From: an uncultured Lachnospiraceae bacterium
Lineage (GTDB): Bacteria; Bacillota; Clostridia; Lachnospirales; Lachnospiraceae
DNA: 29,451 nucleotides
Reading direction: 5' to 3'
Assembly: GCA_910578715.1 (NCBI GenBank)
Contig: CAJTRL010000049.1
Coordinates: forward strand, 1 to 29,451
The position numbers and the translations under genes were made by a program. Below, piece after piece: positions 16,775 to 24,043 of the stretch. Each line of letters begins with the position of its first letter. Positions within the stretch are counted from its first letter, which is position 1. The notes below the pieces were generated by a model. The model saw only the letters and a list, made by a program, of their open reading frames with translations, had not been told where the DNA came from and did not search any database.

Positions 16775-16924
16775 CTATTTGGTTTCTTTGTGCGTTGTGT
16801 GCTTTCTGCAGAATCTGCAGTATTTCTTTATTTCCATTCTGTCCGGATGGGTTTTCTTATCTTTCGTAGTATTGTAATTACGCTGTTTGCATTCTGTACA
16901 TGCCAATGTGATTCTCGTACGCAT
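16775..16924 (-). CDS. rpmG: 50S ribosomal protein L33, zinc-binding form
   Basis: The product is a 49-residue ribosomal protein beginning MRTRITLACTECKQRNY and ending THKETK. Four cysteines form two CxxC pairs, C9/C12 and C36/C39, so it is the zinc-binding (C+) form. GGAGG lies about 7 bases before the ATG. It is the first gene of the rpmG-secE-nusG unit. No tRNA-Trp gene was seen between rpmG and secE. Confidence 0.96.
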   Translation of the reverse strand: MRTRITLACTECKQRNYNTTKDKKTHPDRMEIKKYCRFCRKHTTHKETK

Positions 16925-16994
16925 TTCTATTACCTCCGCTTGCACTTGTTAAATTTGAGCATAAAAAAAAGACCTGTATTCATCTTGTTTGTAT

Positions 16995-17023
16995 ACTATA
17001 TCACAGCGTTTTTTTTTCGTCAA
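16995..17023 (-). promoter_or_regulatory. Sigma-A promoter of rpmG-secE-nusG
   Basis: TTGACG (17023-17018) and TATAGT (17000-16995) are 17 bases apart; the spacer begins with a run of nine A. The leader of about 65 bases contains a T8 tract. It points away from the plus-strand FlxA-like gene. Confidence 0.82.
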
Positions 17024-17097
17024 CTGCTTTGTACAATATATTTTCTGATTTATTTTTCAAAATTTGAAAAAATCACAAAAAAATCCAAAAATATCAT

Positions 17098-17124
17098 TAA
17101 TGATATAGAAAAAATAACCGATAT
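17098..17124 (+). promoter_or_regulatory. Putative sigma-D (flagellar sigma-28) promoter
   Basis: TAAT (17098-17101), 15 bases, then ACCGATAT (17117-17124). The Firmicutes sigma-D consensus is TAAA, 14-16 bases, then GCCGATAT, so each box has one mismatch. It lies about 80 bases before the FlxA-like gene. No good sigma-A promoter is seen there. Confidence 0.6.
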
Positions 17125-17204
17125 GTAATATAAGGTATATTGTTTATGTATGCGTATGATTTTAGCATATACGCTGTTGACTTCAGAGCGGGGGATGAGA
17201 CCAT

Positions 17205-17894
17205 ATGAATATAACGAGTGCAAGTCAGTCGATGGGCTTCATGCCTGTCAGCCAGTCAGCCCAGGACAGTCGCGAACAGGAAATCCAGAAGCAGATTATG
17301 AATCTTCAGGAAAAAATGCGTGACGTTACCTATAATAATGAAATGTCCTCCGACGAAAAGAAAGACAAAAAGAAGGTGCTTCAGGAGCAGATTCAGAATT
17401 TAAACAGCGAGCTGAAACAATATCAGCTCCAGAAACGACAGGAAGAGGCGGAAAAGCGTCAGGAGGAAGTCGAACGAAAGCGGAGGGAAGAAGCCGCAAG
17501 GATGGAGGAAAATTCCAACGCCGAGGCAGGCTCCGGCGCCGAAAGCGCGCAGACCGAAGAGGAAATTGTTCTTTTCCCGGAATCGAACGCATCGAAAGCC
17601 ATGCTTTCCAATTCCAATACGAAAGAACATCTTTCCAATCTGCAGAGAATCCGAAACGATTTGGAAGGAAAACTGCGGACCGCCGATTCGGAAGAGGAAA
17701 AGGCAAGACTGCGGAAACGCATCAGCCGCGTTTCAAAAGGGATGGGCGTCAAAGTACAGAATATTAAAGATACCATTGCCGACGGGCAGGCCGATGTACA
17801 GCCACAGAAAAACAAAAGCAGCAAAACACAGCGGGAATCCAGAGAAGATTCCGCCGTACAGGGAAAGGTGCTTATCACCCGCAAAAAAGACTGA
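17205..17894 (+). CDS. Coiled-coil protein, FlxA-like
   Basis: The product is a 229-residue hydrophilic protein with no signal peptide or membrane segment. Residues about 22-95 form a strongly predicted coiled coil rich in E, K and Q (EQEIQKQIMNLQEKM, then DEKKDKKKVLQEQIQNLNSE), which resembles the FlxA-like family associated with flagellar regulons. The middle (about 95-125) is low-complexity and acidic. A second helical part (about 140-190) contains KLRTADSEEEKARLRKRISR. The tail is basic and S/K/Q-rich. A G-rich sequence precedes the ATG. It is followed after 89 bases by a FliD-like gene on the same strand, and the candidate sigma-D promoter supports a flagellar or motility-linked role. 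Family assignment is by eye and moderate; function is unknown. Confidence 0.6.
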   Translation: MNITSASQSMGFMPVSQSAQDSREQEIQKQIMNLQEKMRDVTYNNEMSSDEKKDKKKVLQEQIQNLNSELKQYQLQKRQEEAEKRQEEVERKRREEAARMEENSNAEAGSGAESAQTEEEIVLFPESNASKAMLSNSNTKEHLSNLQRIRNDLEGKLRTADSEEEKARLRKRISRVSKGMGVKVQNIKDTIADGQADVQPQKNKSSKTQRESREDSAVQGKVLITRKKD

Positions 17895-17983
17895 ATCGTA
17901 TAATCATTACTCCGGCACAGGCAACGGATAGCCGGCCGGGTATTTGCATGATATCAGATTTCACGGAAGAAAGGAGGAATATC

Positions 17984-19297
17984 ATGGCTTATAATACGAT
18001 TGATAACCATTACAATATTTACAATTATTATATGACTACTTATGCGCCGAAATCGAGCACGCCTTATGATTCCCATAAGAAAAGCGAACTGCGCAATGTC
18101 TATAATTCTATTGTAAAAATGAATAAGGAGGCTCCTATCTATATTCTTGATGCCAGCCGGGAATCCTGCAAGTTTGCGGTCGGCATGAAAGAAAATGCAA
18201 GGGAGCTGCGCAATACCATTGCATCTCTCGGAGACTTAAACGAAAACGATATGCTGAATAAGAAGGCCGCTTATTCCAGCAATGAAAATATAGCGTCCGC
18301 TTCCTATATCGGTACGCCGGGTGACAGCGCCAGCGCGCCTTCCGTTGAGATTGAAGTGCATTCTCTCGCAACGCCCCAGGTAAATACGGGCAATTATCTT
18401 CCCGGCAATGAGAAAGTGACGCTTTCACAGGCTACCTATTCTTTTGATGTGGGAATCGAAGATTTAAATTATGAATTTCAGTTTTCCATCAAACCGGAAG
18501 ATACGAACCGGGATGTTCAGGAACGGCTTACCCGCCTGATAAACAATGCCAATATCGGCATTTCTGCCCAGATTGTAACAAATGACGAGAACAATTCCGC
18601 TCTGCGTCTGGAATCCAACGCAACGGGAATTAAAAATGATAAGCCGGAAATTTTTCATGTATCGGACCACCGGACGAGTAAAACAGCCGGAACGGTTGAA
18701 TACTTTGGTCTGGACAATACTACCGGAGCCGCTTCCAACGCCAGCTTTCTGTTAAATGGCGAAGAACGGACATCGCCGTCCAATACCCTGAATGTAGGCC
18801 GCATGTATCATGTGACGCTGAACGGTGTCAGCAGCGAGGATGGCGAGACCGCTTCCATCGGCCTGAAAACAGATGTCGAATCTTTGACGGAAAATATTAA
18901 TACACTGGTAAAGGGATATAATTCTTTTCTCCGTGCCGCGTCGGAATACAGTGACAGACATCCCAAAAGCAACCGCATCGTACAGGAAATGGGAAGCATT
19001 TCCCGATATTATGCGCGCGGACTCACTTCTGCCGGCCTGAATCTGAATCTTGACGGCACACTGGAAGTCGATAATGAGGCGATTCAGAAAACGGCGACGG
19101 ACGGCGACGCCAGGAGGGCATTTTCCTCCATTATGGACTTTACGCATTCGCTCGTCCGCAAATCCAACCAGATTTCGCTGGACCCGATGAACTATGTCAA
19201 CAATATCGTCGTTGCCTATAAAAATCCGGGCAAAAACTTTGCGACGCCTTATATTACGAGCGCATACAGCGGGATGATGTTTAACAGTTATTGTTAA
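17984..19297 (+). CDS. FliD-like (flagellar filament cap/hook-associated protein 2-like) protein
   Basis: The product is a 437-residue protein. ATG at 17984 is preferred because AAGGAGG lies 6 bases upstream; the frame stays open to 17948. Residues about 125-150 (VEIEVHSLATPQVNTGNYLP) resemble the FliD N-terminal block. Residues 170-240 hold a region with TRLINNANIGISAQIV and SALRLESNATG as in FliD cap domains. Residues about 275-335 hold SNASFLLNGEERTSPSNTLN and the TDVESLTENINTLVKGYN segment that is typical just before the FliD C-terminal helices. No signal peptide is seen, as expected for flagellar export. The first 110 residues are Tyr/Asn-rich and not recognised. It is short for clostridial FliD. 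It could cap a flagellum or be a specialised paralogue. No other flagellar gene lies in the window. Confidence 0.6.
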   Translation: MAYNTIDNHYNIYNYYMTTYAPKSSTPYDSHKKSELRNVYNSIVKMNKEAPIYILDASRESCKFAVGMKENARELRNTIASLGDLNENDMLNKKAAYSSNENIASASYIGTPGDSASAPSVEIEVHSLATPQVNTGNYLPGNEKVTLSQATYSFDVGIEDLNYEFQFSIKPEDTNRDVQERLTRLINNANIGISAQIVTNDENNSALRLESNATGIKNDKPEIFHVSDHRTSKTAGTVEYFGLDNTTGAASNASFLLNGEERTSPSNTLNVGRMYHVTLNGVSSEDGETASIGLKTDVESLTENINTLVKGYNSFLRAASEYSDRHPKSNRIVQEMGSISRYYARGLTSAGLNLNLDGTLEVDNEAIQKTATDGDARRAFSSIMDFTHSLVRKSNQISLDPMNYVNNIVVAYKNPGKNFATPYITSAYSGMMFNSYC

Positions 19298-19314
19298 TGT
19301 ATGAAGAGAATACG

Positions 19315-19352
19315 AAAAGAACTTCCAGGAGGCTTTCCCGGAAGTTCTTTTT
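19315..19352. terminator. Bidirectional terminator between FliD-like gene and carboxyltransferase
   Basis: The arms AAAAGAACTTCC and GGAAGTTCTTTT form a 12 bp stem with a partly paired inner region and T-runs on both strands. It serves the plus-strand FliD-like gene (stop 19297) and the convergent carboxyltransferase (stop 19387). Confidence 0.85.
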
Positions 19353-19386
19353 TGTTCTGTATGTTTCGTTCTGTATGGAAATCACT

Positions 19387-20997
19387 CTACAACGGAATAT
19401 TCCCGTGTTTCTTTTCCGGCAGTTTTGCCTGTTTGTTTTTCAGCCCGTGCAATGCTTTTATCAGGGCTTCTCTCGTTTCTTCCGGCTTAATCACTTCGTT
19501 GACATAGCCTCTTGCCGATGCGACATAGGGATTCAGGAAACGCTCCTCATACTCCGCCTTGCACTGTTCGCGCATTGCCGCCGGGTCCGGAGCCGCTTTT
19601 ATTTTTTTCTTAAAAGCGATATTGACCGCGCCGTCCGCTCCCATAACCGCGATTTCCGCAATCGGCCACGCATAAACGATATCCGCTCCCATTTCTTTCG
19701 AGTTCATTGCAATATATGCCCCGCCGTAGGCTTTCCGCATAATCAGGGAAATCTTGGGCACTGTCGCCTCCGAATAAGCATACAAAATCTTCGCTCCGTG
19801 GCGGATGATGCCGTTATGCTCCTGGGCTGTTCCCGGTAAAAAGGCCGGCACATCGATAAGCGTCACCAGCGGAATATTAAAGCAGTCACAGAACCGGATA
19901 AACCTCGCAATTTTATCCGACGCATGGTAATCGAGGGAACCTCCCATCACATTCGGCTGATTGGCAACGAATCCGACCACTTTTCCTTCCATGCGGCCCC
20001 ATCCCACGACGCCGTTCATCGCAAATTCCTTCTGCACTTCAAAAAAACTACCTTCGTCCACGATACAGTCGATGACTTCCTTGACATCATAAGCATGCCG
20101 CGAATTATCCGGCACGATATCCCTGATTTTGGCTGCCTTCGCCCTGGCGGCGTTTTCAGCCCGGCTGAATCTGCCAAAAACTTTTCCAACGCCCTGTAAA
20201 CGGCTCTGCCGTTCTTTTGTATCAATAACGGGCGGTTTTTCCGTATTGTTACCCGGAAGATAGGATAACAGTTTGCGGACGCCCATCAGGCATTCGCCTT
20301 CCGAATCATAGGTAAAATGGGAAACGCCGCTTTTTCTTGCATGAACTTCCGCCCCTCCCAGCTCCTCCACCGAGACTTCTTCGTTGATGACGGTCTTAAC
20401 TACATTAGGACCGGTAATGAACATCTTTGAAATATCTTTTACCATAAAAATAAAATCACAGATGGCCGGCGCATAACAGGCTCCCCCGGAACAGGGGCCG
20501 AGAATTACCGCAATCTGCGGAATCACGCCGGACGCCCGGGTGTGCCGCAAAAACATGCCGCTGTAGCCGCTGAGTGACGAAATGCCCTCTTCGATGCGGG
20601 CGCCGCCGCTGTCGTTGATACAGATAAGCGGTGCGCGCATCTGCATTGCCATATCCTGAATCCGGCATATTTTGAAAGAATGATATTCCCCAAGCGTACC
20701 GCCGATTACCGTAAAATCCTCGCTGGAAACAAATACCAGTCTGCCGTCTATTTCTCCATAGCCCGTAACGACGCCGTCTCCCGGCACCCGTCTTTTATCC
20801 AGGTCAAAGTCATCGATTCTGGATTCCACAAACCCATCCACTTCAACAAACGTATCCTTATCGAGAAGCACCTCTATCCGCTCCCTTGCCGTCATTTTGC
20901 CGCCCGCATGCTGCTTTTCCACTCTGGCCTTACCGCCCCCCGCAAGCGCTTTTTTCCGCCGCTCATCCAGTTCCTGAATTGCCTCATCCCAGTTCAT
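19387..20997 (-). CDS. Acyl-CoA carboxyltransferase (PccB/MmdA family)
   Basis: The product is a 536-residue carboxyltransferase with fused N and C crotonase-type domains, as in propionyl-CoA carboxylase beta and methylmalonyl-CoA decarboxylase alpha. It would move CO2 between biotin and an acyl-CoA (propionyl-, acetyl- or a related CoA). ATG at 20997 (MNWDEAIQELDERRKK) is chosen for AGGAGG 7 bases upstream. Visible motifs are SSEDFTVIGGTLGEYHS, INDSGGARIEEGISSLSGY and GPCSGGACYAPAICDF in the first half, and MGGSLDYHASDKIARFIRFC, DVPAFLPGTAQEHNGIIRHG and RKAYGGAYIAMNSK in the second. The C-terminus KKHGNIPL is typical of PccB/MmdA. No biotin carrier, biotin carboxylase or sodium-pumping subunit is adjacent, so its partner must lie elsewhere. 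It is expressed alone, with a FabT-like palindrome in its leader. Confidence 0.92.
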   Translation of the reverse strand: MNWDEAIQELDERRKKALAGGGKARVEKQHAGGKMTARERIEVLLDKDTFVEVDGFVESRIDDFDLDKRRVPGDGVVTGYGEIDGRLVFVSSEDFTVIGGTLGEYHSFKICRIQDMAMQMRAPLICINDSGGARIEEGISSLSGYSGMFLRHTRASGVIPQIAVILGPCSGGACYAPAICDFIFMVKDISKMFITGPNVVKTVINEEVSVEELGGAEVHARKSGVSHFTYDSEGECLMGVRKLLSYLPGNNTEKPPVIDTKERQSRLQGVGKVFGRFSRAENAARAKAAKIRDIVPDNSRHAYDVKEVIDCIVDEGSFFEVQKEFAMNGVVGWGRMEGKVVGFVANQPNVMGGSLDYHASDKIARFIRFCDCFNIPLVTLIDVPAFLPGTAQEHNGIIRHGAKILYAYSEATVPKISLIMRKAYGGAYIAMNSKEMGADIVYAWPIAEIAVMGADGAVNIAFKKKIKAAPDPAAMREQCKAEYEERFLNPYVASARGYVNEVIKPEETREALIKALHGLKNKQAKLPEKKHGNIPL

Positions 20998-21032
20998 CGC
21001 GAAACCTCCTGACTGTACCAATCTTCATATAG

Positions 21033-21061
21033 TTTGAAACGCAAATACTTTGATTATCAAA
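21033..21061. promoter_or_regulatory. FabT-like operator pair in carboxyltransferase leader
   Basis: TTTGATTATCAAA (21049-21061) is a perfect TTTGA-N3-TCAAA palindrome, the type bound by FabT/FabR-like MarR regulators of fatty acid synthesis. A second imperfect copy, TTTGAAACGCAAA, lies at 21033-21045, three bases away. Both are just downstream of the predicted start site (about 21067), in a position suited to repression. Confidence 0.5.
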
Positions 21062-21073
21062 TTATTTAAGAAG

Positions 21074-21101
21074 ATTATAGCAGTTTTCAGGTTATTGTCA
21101 A
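21074..21101 (-). promoter_or_regulatory. Sigma-A promoter of carboxyltransferase
   Basis: A perfect TTGACA (21101-21096) and a perfect TATAAT (21079-21074) are separated by 16 bases, with TGC in front of the -10 (extended -10). Confidence 0.88.
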
Positions 21102-21131
21102 GGGGCTTGCTGAAAGAAAATGGGTCTGCAT

Positions 21132-21182
21132 ATTTTGCCGTCAGAGCATAATGCCGCGCCCCGGTCAGCCTGACGGCAAAAT
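21132..21182. repeat. 13 bp perfect inverted repeat between glf and carboxyltransferase
   Basis: ATTTTGCCGTCAG (21132-21144) and CTGACGGCAAAAT (21170-21182) are exact reverse complements around a 25-base GC-rich loop. It lies beyond the glf terminator and upstream of the carboxyltransferase promoter. Only weak T-runs flank it, so its role as a backup terminator is uncertain. Confidence 0.6.
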
Positions 21183-21191
21183 CCACATTAT

Positions 21192-21218
21192 AAAAACAGC
21201 CGGAGCTAAGCTCCGGCT
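21192..21218 (-). terminator. glf terminator overlapping the glf stop codon
   Basis: The arms AGCCGGAGC and GCTCCGGCT form a perfect 9 bp stem followed by GTTTTT. The three loop bases (21206-21208 plus one neighbour) hold the glf stop codon TAG, so the left arm encodes the last residues. Confidence 0.85.
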
Positions 21219-22351
21219 GCTTCCTTTTCCACCATTTCCAACGCTGCCGCTATCACCTTATCCATATCATAATACTGATACGCGCCAAGCCGTCCGCCAA
21301 ACAGCACCTGTGGCTGCGTCCCGGCCAGCTTCCGGTATGCGGCAGATAAAGTATTATTTTTTTCATTGTTTACCGGATAGTAAGGCTCTTCTCCCGGTTT
21401 CCATTCCGTCGGGTATTCTCTCGTAATGACAGTTCCCGGCTGTTTCCCGAACTCAAAATGCTTGTGTTCGATAATCCTTGTGTAGGGAGTCTCCCTGTCC
21501 GTATAATTGACGACCGCATTGCCCTGATAGTTATCGCATTCGGGCAGTTCCTCCTGTTCAAAACGAAGCGCCCGGTATTCCAGATGCCCTAACTGATATT
21601 GGAAAAATTCGTCAATCATACCCGTATACAGCACTTTGGCATAAGTATTGCCCTGTCTGTCAGTAAATTGTTTTTTCTCTCCCATCGGGGCAGACTCTAT
21701 AAACTCCTGATAGCTGACGCCGGTCTTTACTTCAATACCCTCAAGCATCTTTTCCACGATGCGGGTATAGCCGCCAACCGGAATGCCCTGATAAGGGTCG
21801 TTAAAATAATTGTTGTCATAGGTAAAGCGCAGCGGCAGCCTTTTGATAATAAAGGCCGGCAGTTCCCTGCAGTCCCGTCCCCACTGTTTCTCTGTATAAC
21901 CTTTGACAAGTTTCTCGTACACATCTCTTCCCGCCAGAGAAAGCGCCTGTTCTTCCAGGTTCTGAGGTTCCTCGATGTGAAGCGCCTCTATCTGTCTTGC
22001 AATTTCCGCTTTCGCCTCCGCCGGCGTTACAACACCCCACATCTTGCTGAAAGTGTTCATATTAAAAGGAAGATTGTACAGCTCCTCGTGGTATCTCGCT
22101 ATCGGCGAATTAATGTAATGATTGAAAACTGCGAACTGTCCGATGTAGTTCCATATTTTCTCATCCGATGTATGGAAAATATGAGCGCCGTATTTATGCA
22201 CGTTGATATCCAGAACCTGCTCCGTATAAATATTCCCGGCAATGTGTTCCCGTTTGTCGATAACAAGGATTTTTTTCCCTTTTTTGTTCATTTCATGTGC
22301 AAATACAGCTCCGAACAGTCCGGCGCCGACTACCAGATAATCGTACCGCAT
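21206..22351 (-). CDS. glf: UDP-galactopyranose mutase
   Basis: This flavoenzyme interconverts UDP-galactopyranose and UDP-galactofuranose, the donor for Galf in surface glycans. The product is 381 residues, close to the usual 370-400. The N-terminal FAD-binding Rossmann motif is DYLVVGAGLFGAVFAHEM, and the flavin-associated IDKREHIAGNIYTE follows. The NVHKYGAHIFHTSDEKIWNY, KLVKGYTEKQWG and GGRLGAYQYYDMD blocks of the family are present. The ATG at 22351 overlaps the stop of the upstream XRE gene as TGATG, so translation is probably coupled. A terminator closes the pair. Confidence 0.96.
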   Translation of the reverse strand: MRYDYLVVGAGLFGAVFAHEMNKKGKKILVIDKREHIAGNIYTEQVLDINVHKYGAHIFHTSDEKIWNYIGQFAVFNHYINSPIARYHEELYNLPFNMNTFSKMWGVVTPAEAKAEIARQIEALHIEEPQNLEEQALSLAGRDVYEKLVKGYTEKQWGRDCRELPAFIIKRLPLRFTYDNNYFNDPYQGIPVGGYTRIVEKMLEGIEVKTGVSYQEFIESAPMGEKKQFTDRQGNTYAKVLYTGMIDEFFQYQLGHLEYRALRFEQEELPECDNYQGNAVVNYTDRETPYTRIIEHKHFEFGKQPGTVITREYPTEWKPGEEPYYPVNNEKNNTLSAAYRKLAGTQPQVLFGGRLGAYQYYDMDKVIAAALEMVEKEAAGA

Positions 22352-22692
22352 CACTGTTCCGCTGCCTGATATTTTTCAAGCTGCGCATAGTCTTCCATCA
22401 GTTCCAGCGCTTTCTTTCTGCCGGTCTTGTTCAGCTTGATGTAGTACTGCATTACTCTGTTCTCCAGAATCTTGCTGCCCAACGGACTCTTCTTATCAAG
22501 CGGGGAAAAATCTACGGGGTTCAGATTCAGCTTGTCACACATCCTGATAACAGTTCCGTATGCCATTCCTTCAATGCCTCTGTCAAGAGCCGTTACGAGT
22601 GTAGAATAGGGGATTTCCATCTCAATTGCGAATTGTCTGACGCTCTTATACTGTGTCAAAATTTCTGTCTTTAAAATTTCTGCCTTGGTCAT
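22351..22692 (-). CDS. Small XRE-type helix-turn-helix regulator
   Basis: The product is a 113-residue cytoplasmic protein. ATG at 22692 (MTKAEILKTEILTQY) is chosen for AAGGAGG 8 bases upstream. Residues about 15-70 look like a Cro/CI-type helix-turn-helix: KSVRQFAIEMEIPYSTLVTA with RGIEGMAYGTVIRMCDKLN after it. The rest is a short helical tail. Its position directly before glf, with overlapping stop and start, suggests that it regulates its own operon. A perfect palindrome upstream (22731-22755) is a candidate binding site. The DNA target and any ligand are unknown. Confidence 0.8.
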   Translation of the reverse strand: MTKAEILKTEILTQYKSVRQFAIEMEIPYSTLVTALDRGIEGMAYGTVIRMCDKLNLNPVDFSPLDKKSPLGSKILENRVMQYYIKLNKTGRKKALELMEDYAQLEKYQAAEQ

Positions 22693-22717
22693 AAACCAGT
22701 CCTCCTTAAAAGTAATC

Positions 22718-22755
22718 ATTATACTCACCCAGAAGATAATTCCCCCTTATCTTCT
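22718..22755 (-). promoter_or_regulatory. Promoter/operator region of XRE-glf
   Basis: A perfect TATAAT is at 22723-22718, but no -35 box is recognisable at the right distance. In its place lies an exact inverted repeat, AGAAGATAA and TTATCTTCT around 7 bases (22731-22755). This arrangement fits regulator binding over the -35 region, as activator or autorepressor. Confidence 0.5.
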
Positions 22756-22914
22756 ATGACTTATTATTACTTTACCACATTTGACATGGAAAAGGAACCA
22801 CTTATTCCATAGTTTTAACGGAATTTCGTTACTTTGGTTAAAATAGCAGAAAATTCACTCGGATTATTGGGCAAAAAGCATAGAAAGCCGCAAAAAAATA
22901 AGGGAATTTATAGG

Positions 22915-22942
22915 TTGCGGAATCCTCAGAACATGATAAAAT
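22915..22942 (+). promoter_or_regulatory. Sigma-A promoter of the two GT2-TPR genes
   Basis: TTGCGG (22915-22920) and TAAAAT (22937-22942) are 16 bases apart, with TGA before the -10 (extended -10). It lies about 50 bases before the first glycosyltransferase. The stretch 22756-22914 shows nothing else definite. Confidence 0.6.
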
Positions 22943-22993
22943 GGTTTCATATAAGATTTTTGATACGCGCAAAAGAAAGGCATGATGATAACC

Positions 22994-24040
22994 ATGTTAC
23001 CTGTTTCCGTCTGCATGATTGCAAAAAATGAGGATAATCATATTGAAGAATGTCTGAAAAGGCTCCGGCCCTGTAAATTTGAAATTATTGTCGTCGATAC
23101 AGGTTCCGTTGACAGGACAGTGGAAACTGCCCGGAAATATACCGATAAAGTATTTCATTTTGACTGGTGCGATGACTTCAGCGCCGCCAGAAATTTTTCT
23201 ATTGCCCAGGCATCGAATGACTGGGTTCTGGTCATTGACTGCGACGAATACCTGGAAAATATTAATCTTGCCGATATTGGAGACTCTCTGGAAGACCACC
23301 AGTCTTCCGTTGGTATGATTGTCCGCAATAATCCCTATACCCTTCAGGGCGTCCGCTCCGTCATGTCAGAGCGCATCGGAAGGCTCTTTAACCGGAAACA
23401 CTGCCATTATGAAGGCATTATTCATGAACAGGTGACAACGCTTGACGGAAAAGAACCGGACACTTTCCCGATTCCACTGACCTTTTATCACGAAGGTTAT
23501 GTGACGGAATCGGATAAACGCCTGCGCGCCACCCGAAATCTGGAAATGCTATTGCACGATTTGGAGCTGAAAGGCCCAAATCCTTATATCTATTTCCAGC
23601 TCGGCCAGAATTACATTTCTCTCAATGACCTGGAAAAGGCGGCATACTATCACAAACTCGGCCTCGAGATGAACGCGGACCCCAATTCCGCTTTTGTCCA
23701 GAGCATGACCGAAACTTATGGCTACTGCCTGATTGAACTCGCAAAGTATGACCTTGCGATGGCATTAAAAAGCAAATATAAACAATTTTCCCATCATGCT
23801 GATTTCGTTTATATGATGGGCGTCATTTATATGAAAAAAAATATGTGGGAAAAAGCCATTCAGGAATTTGAAAAAGCAACCACCCTGACTTCCTATTCCC
23901 GCAAGGGGGTCAACAGCTACCGCGCCTACTACAACATAGGCTCCATCTATGAAATGATGGGCAACAAAGAAAAAGCCAGGGAATATTATCAGAAGTGCGG
24001 AGACTATAATAACGCCCTGAAAAGATTGGAAGAACTGTAA
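22994..24040 (+). CDS. Glycosyltransferase family 2 protein with TPR repeats (1)
   Basis: The product is 348 residues. The first half is a GT-A fold of family 2: SVCMIAKNEDNHIEECLKRL, the nucleotide-binding VVDTGSVDRT and the metal-binding DCDEYL. Further on, HEQV is followed by a segment typical of this subfamily. Residues about 200-345 are TPR-like helical repeats (YFQLGQNYISLNDLEKAAYY; YYNIGSIYEMMGNKEKAREY). No membrane segment is seen, so it is cytoplasmic. I chose ATG at 22994 because it aligns with the start of the neighbouring paralogue and gives acceptable spacing to AAAGG; ATGs at 22982 and 22985 are alternatives. Only three bases separate it from the paralogue. The acceptor could be a glycan precursor or a protein (TPR-GTs often bind polypeptides). 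Confidence 0.88.
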   Translation: MLPVSVCMIAKNEDNHIEECLKRLRPCKFEIIVVDTGSVDRTVETARKYTDKVFHFDWCDDFSAARNFSIAQASNDWVLVIDCDEYLENINLADIGDSLEDHQSSVGMIVRNNPYTLQGVRSVMSERIGRLFNRKHCHYEGIIHEQVTTLDGKEPDTFPIPLTFYHEGYVTESDKRLRATRNLEMLLHDLELKGPNPYIYFQLGQNYISLNDLEKAAYYHKLGLEMNADPNSAFVQSMTETYGYCLIELAKYDLAMALKSKYKQFSHHADFVYMMGVIYMKKNMWEKAIQEFEKATTLTSYSRKGVNSYRAYYNIGSIYEMMGNKEKAREYYQKCGDYNNALKRLEEL

Positions 24041-24043
24041 AAA

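Noticed and set aside
17177..17205. TTGACT as a -35 box for the FlxA-like gene
   Set aside because: A -10 box at 17 bases would fall on the start codon, leaving no leader or ribosome binding site.
22781..22813. TTGACA as the -35 box of the GT2-TPR promoter
   Set aside because: No acceptable -10 lies 15-19 bases downstream; the only TATA-like match (CATAGT) is 21 bases away.
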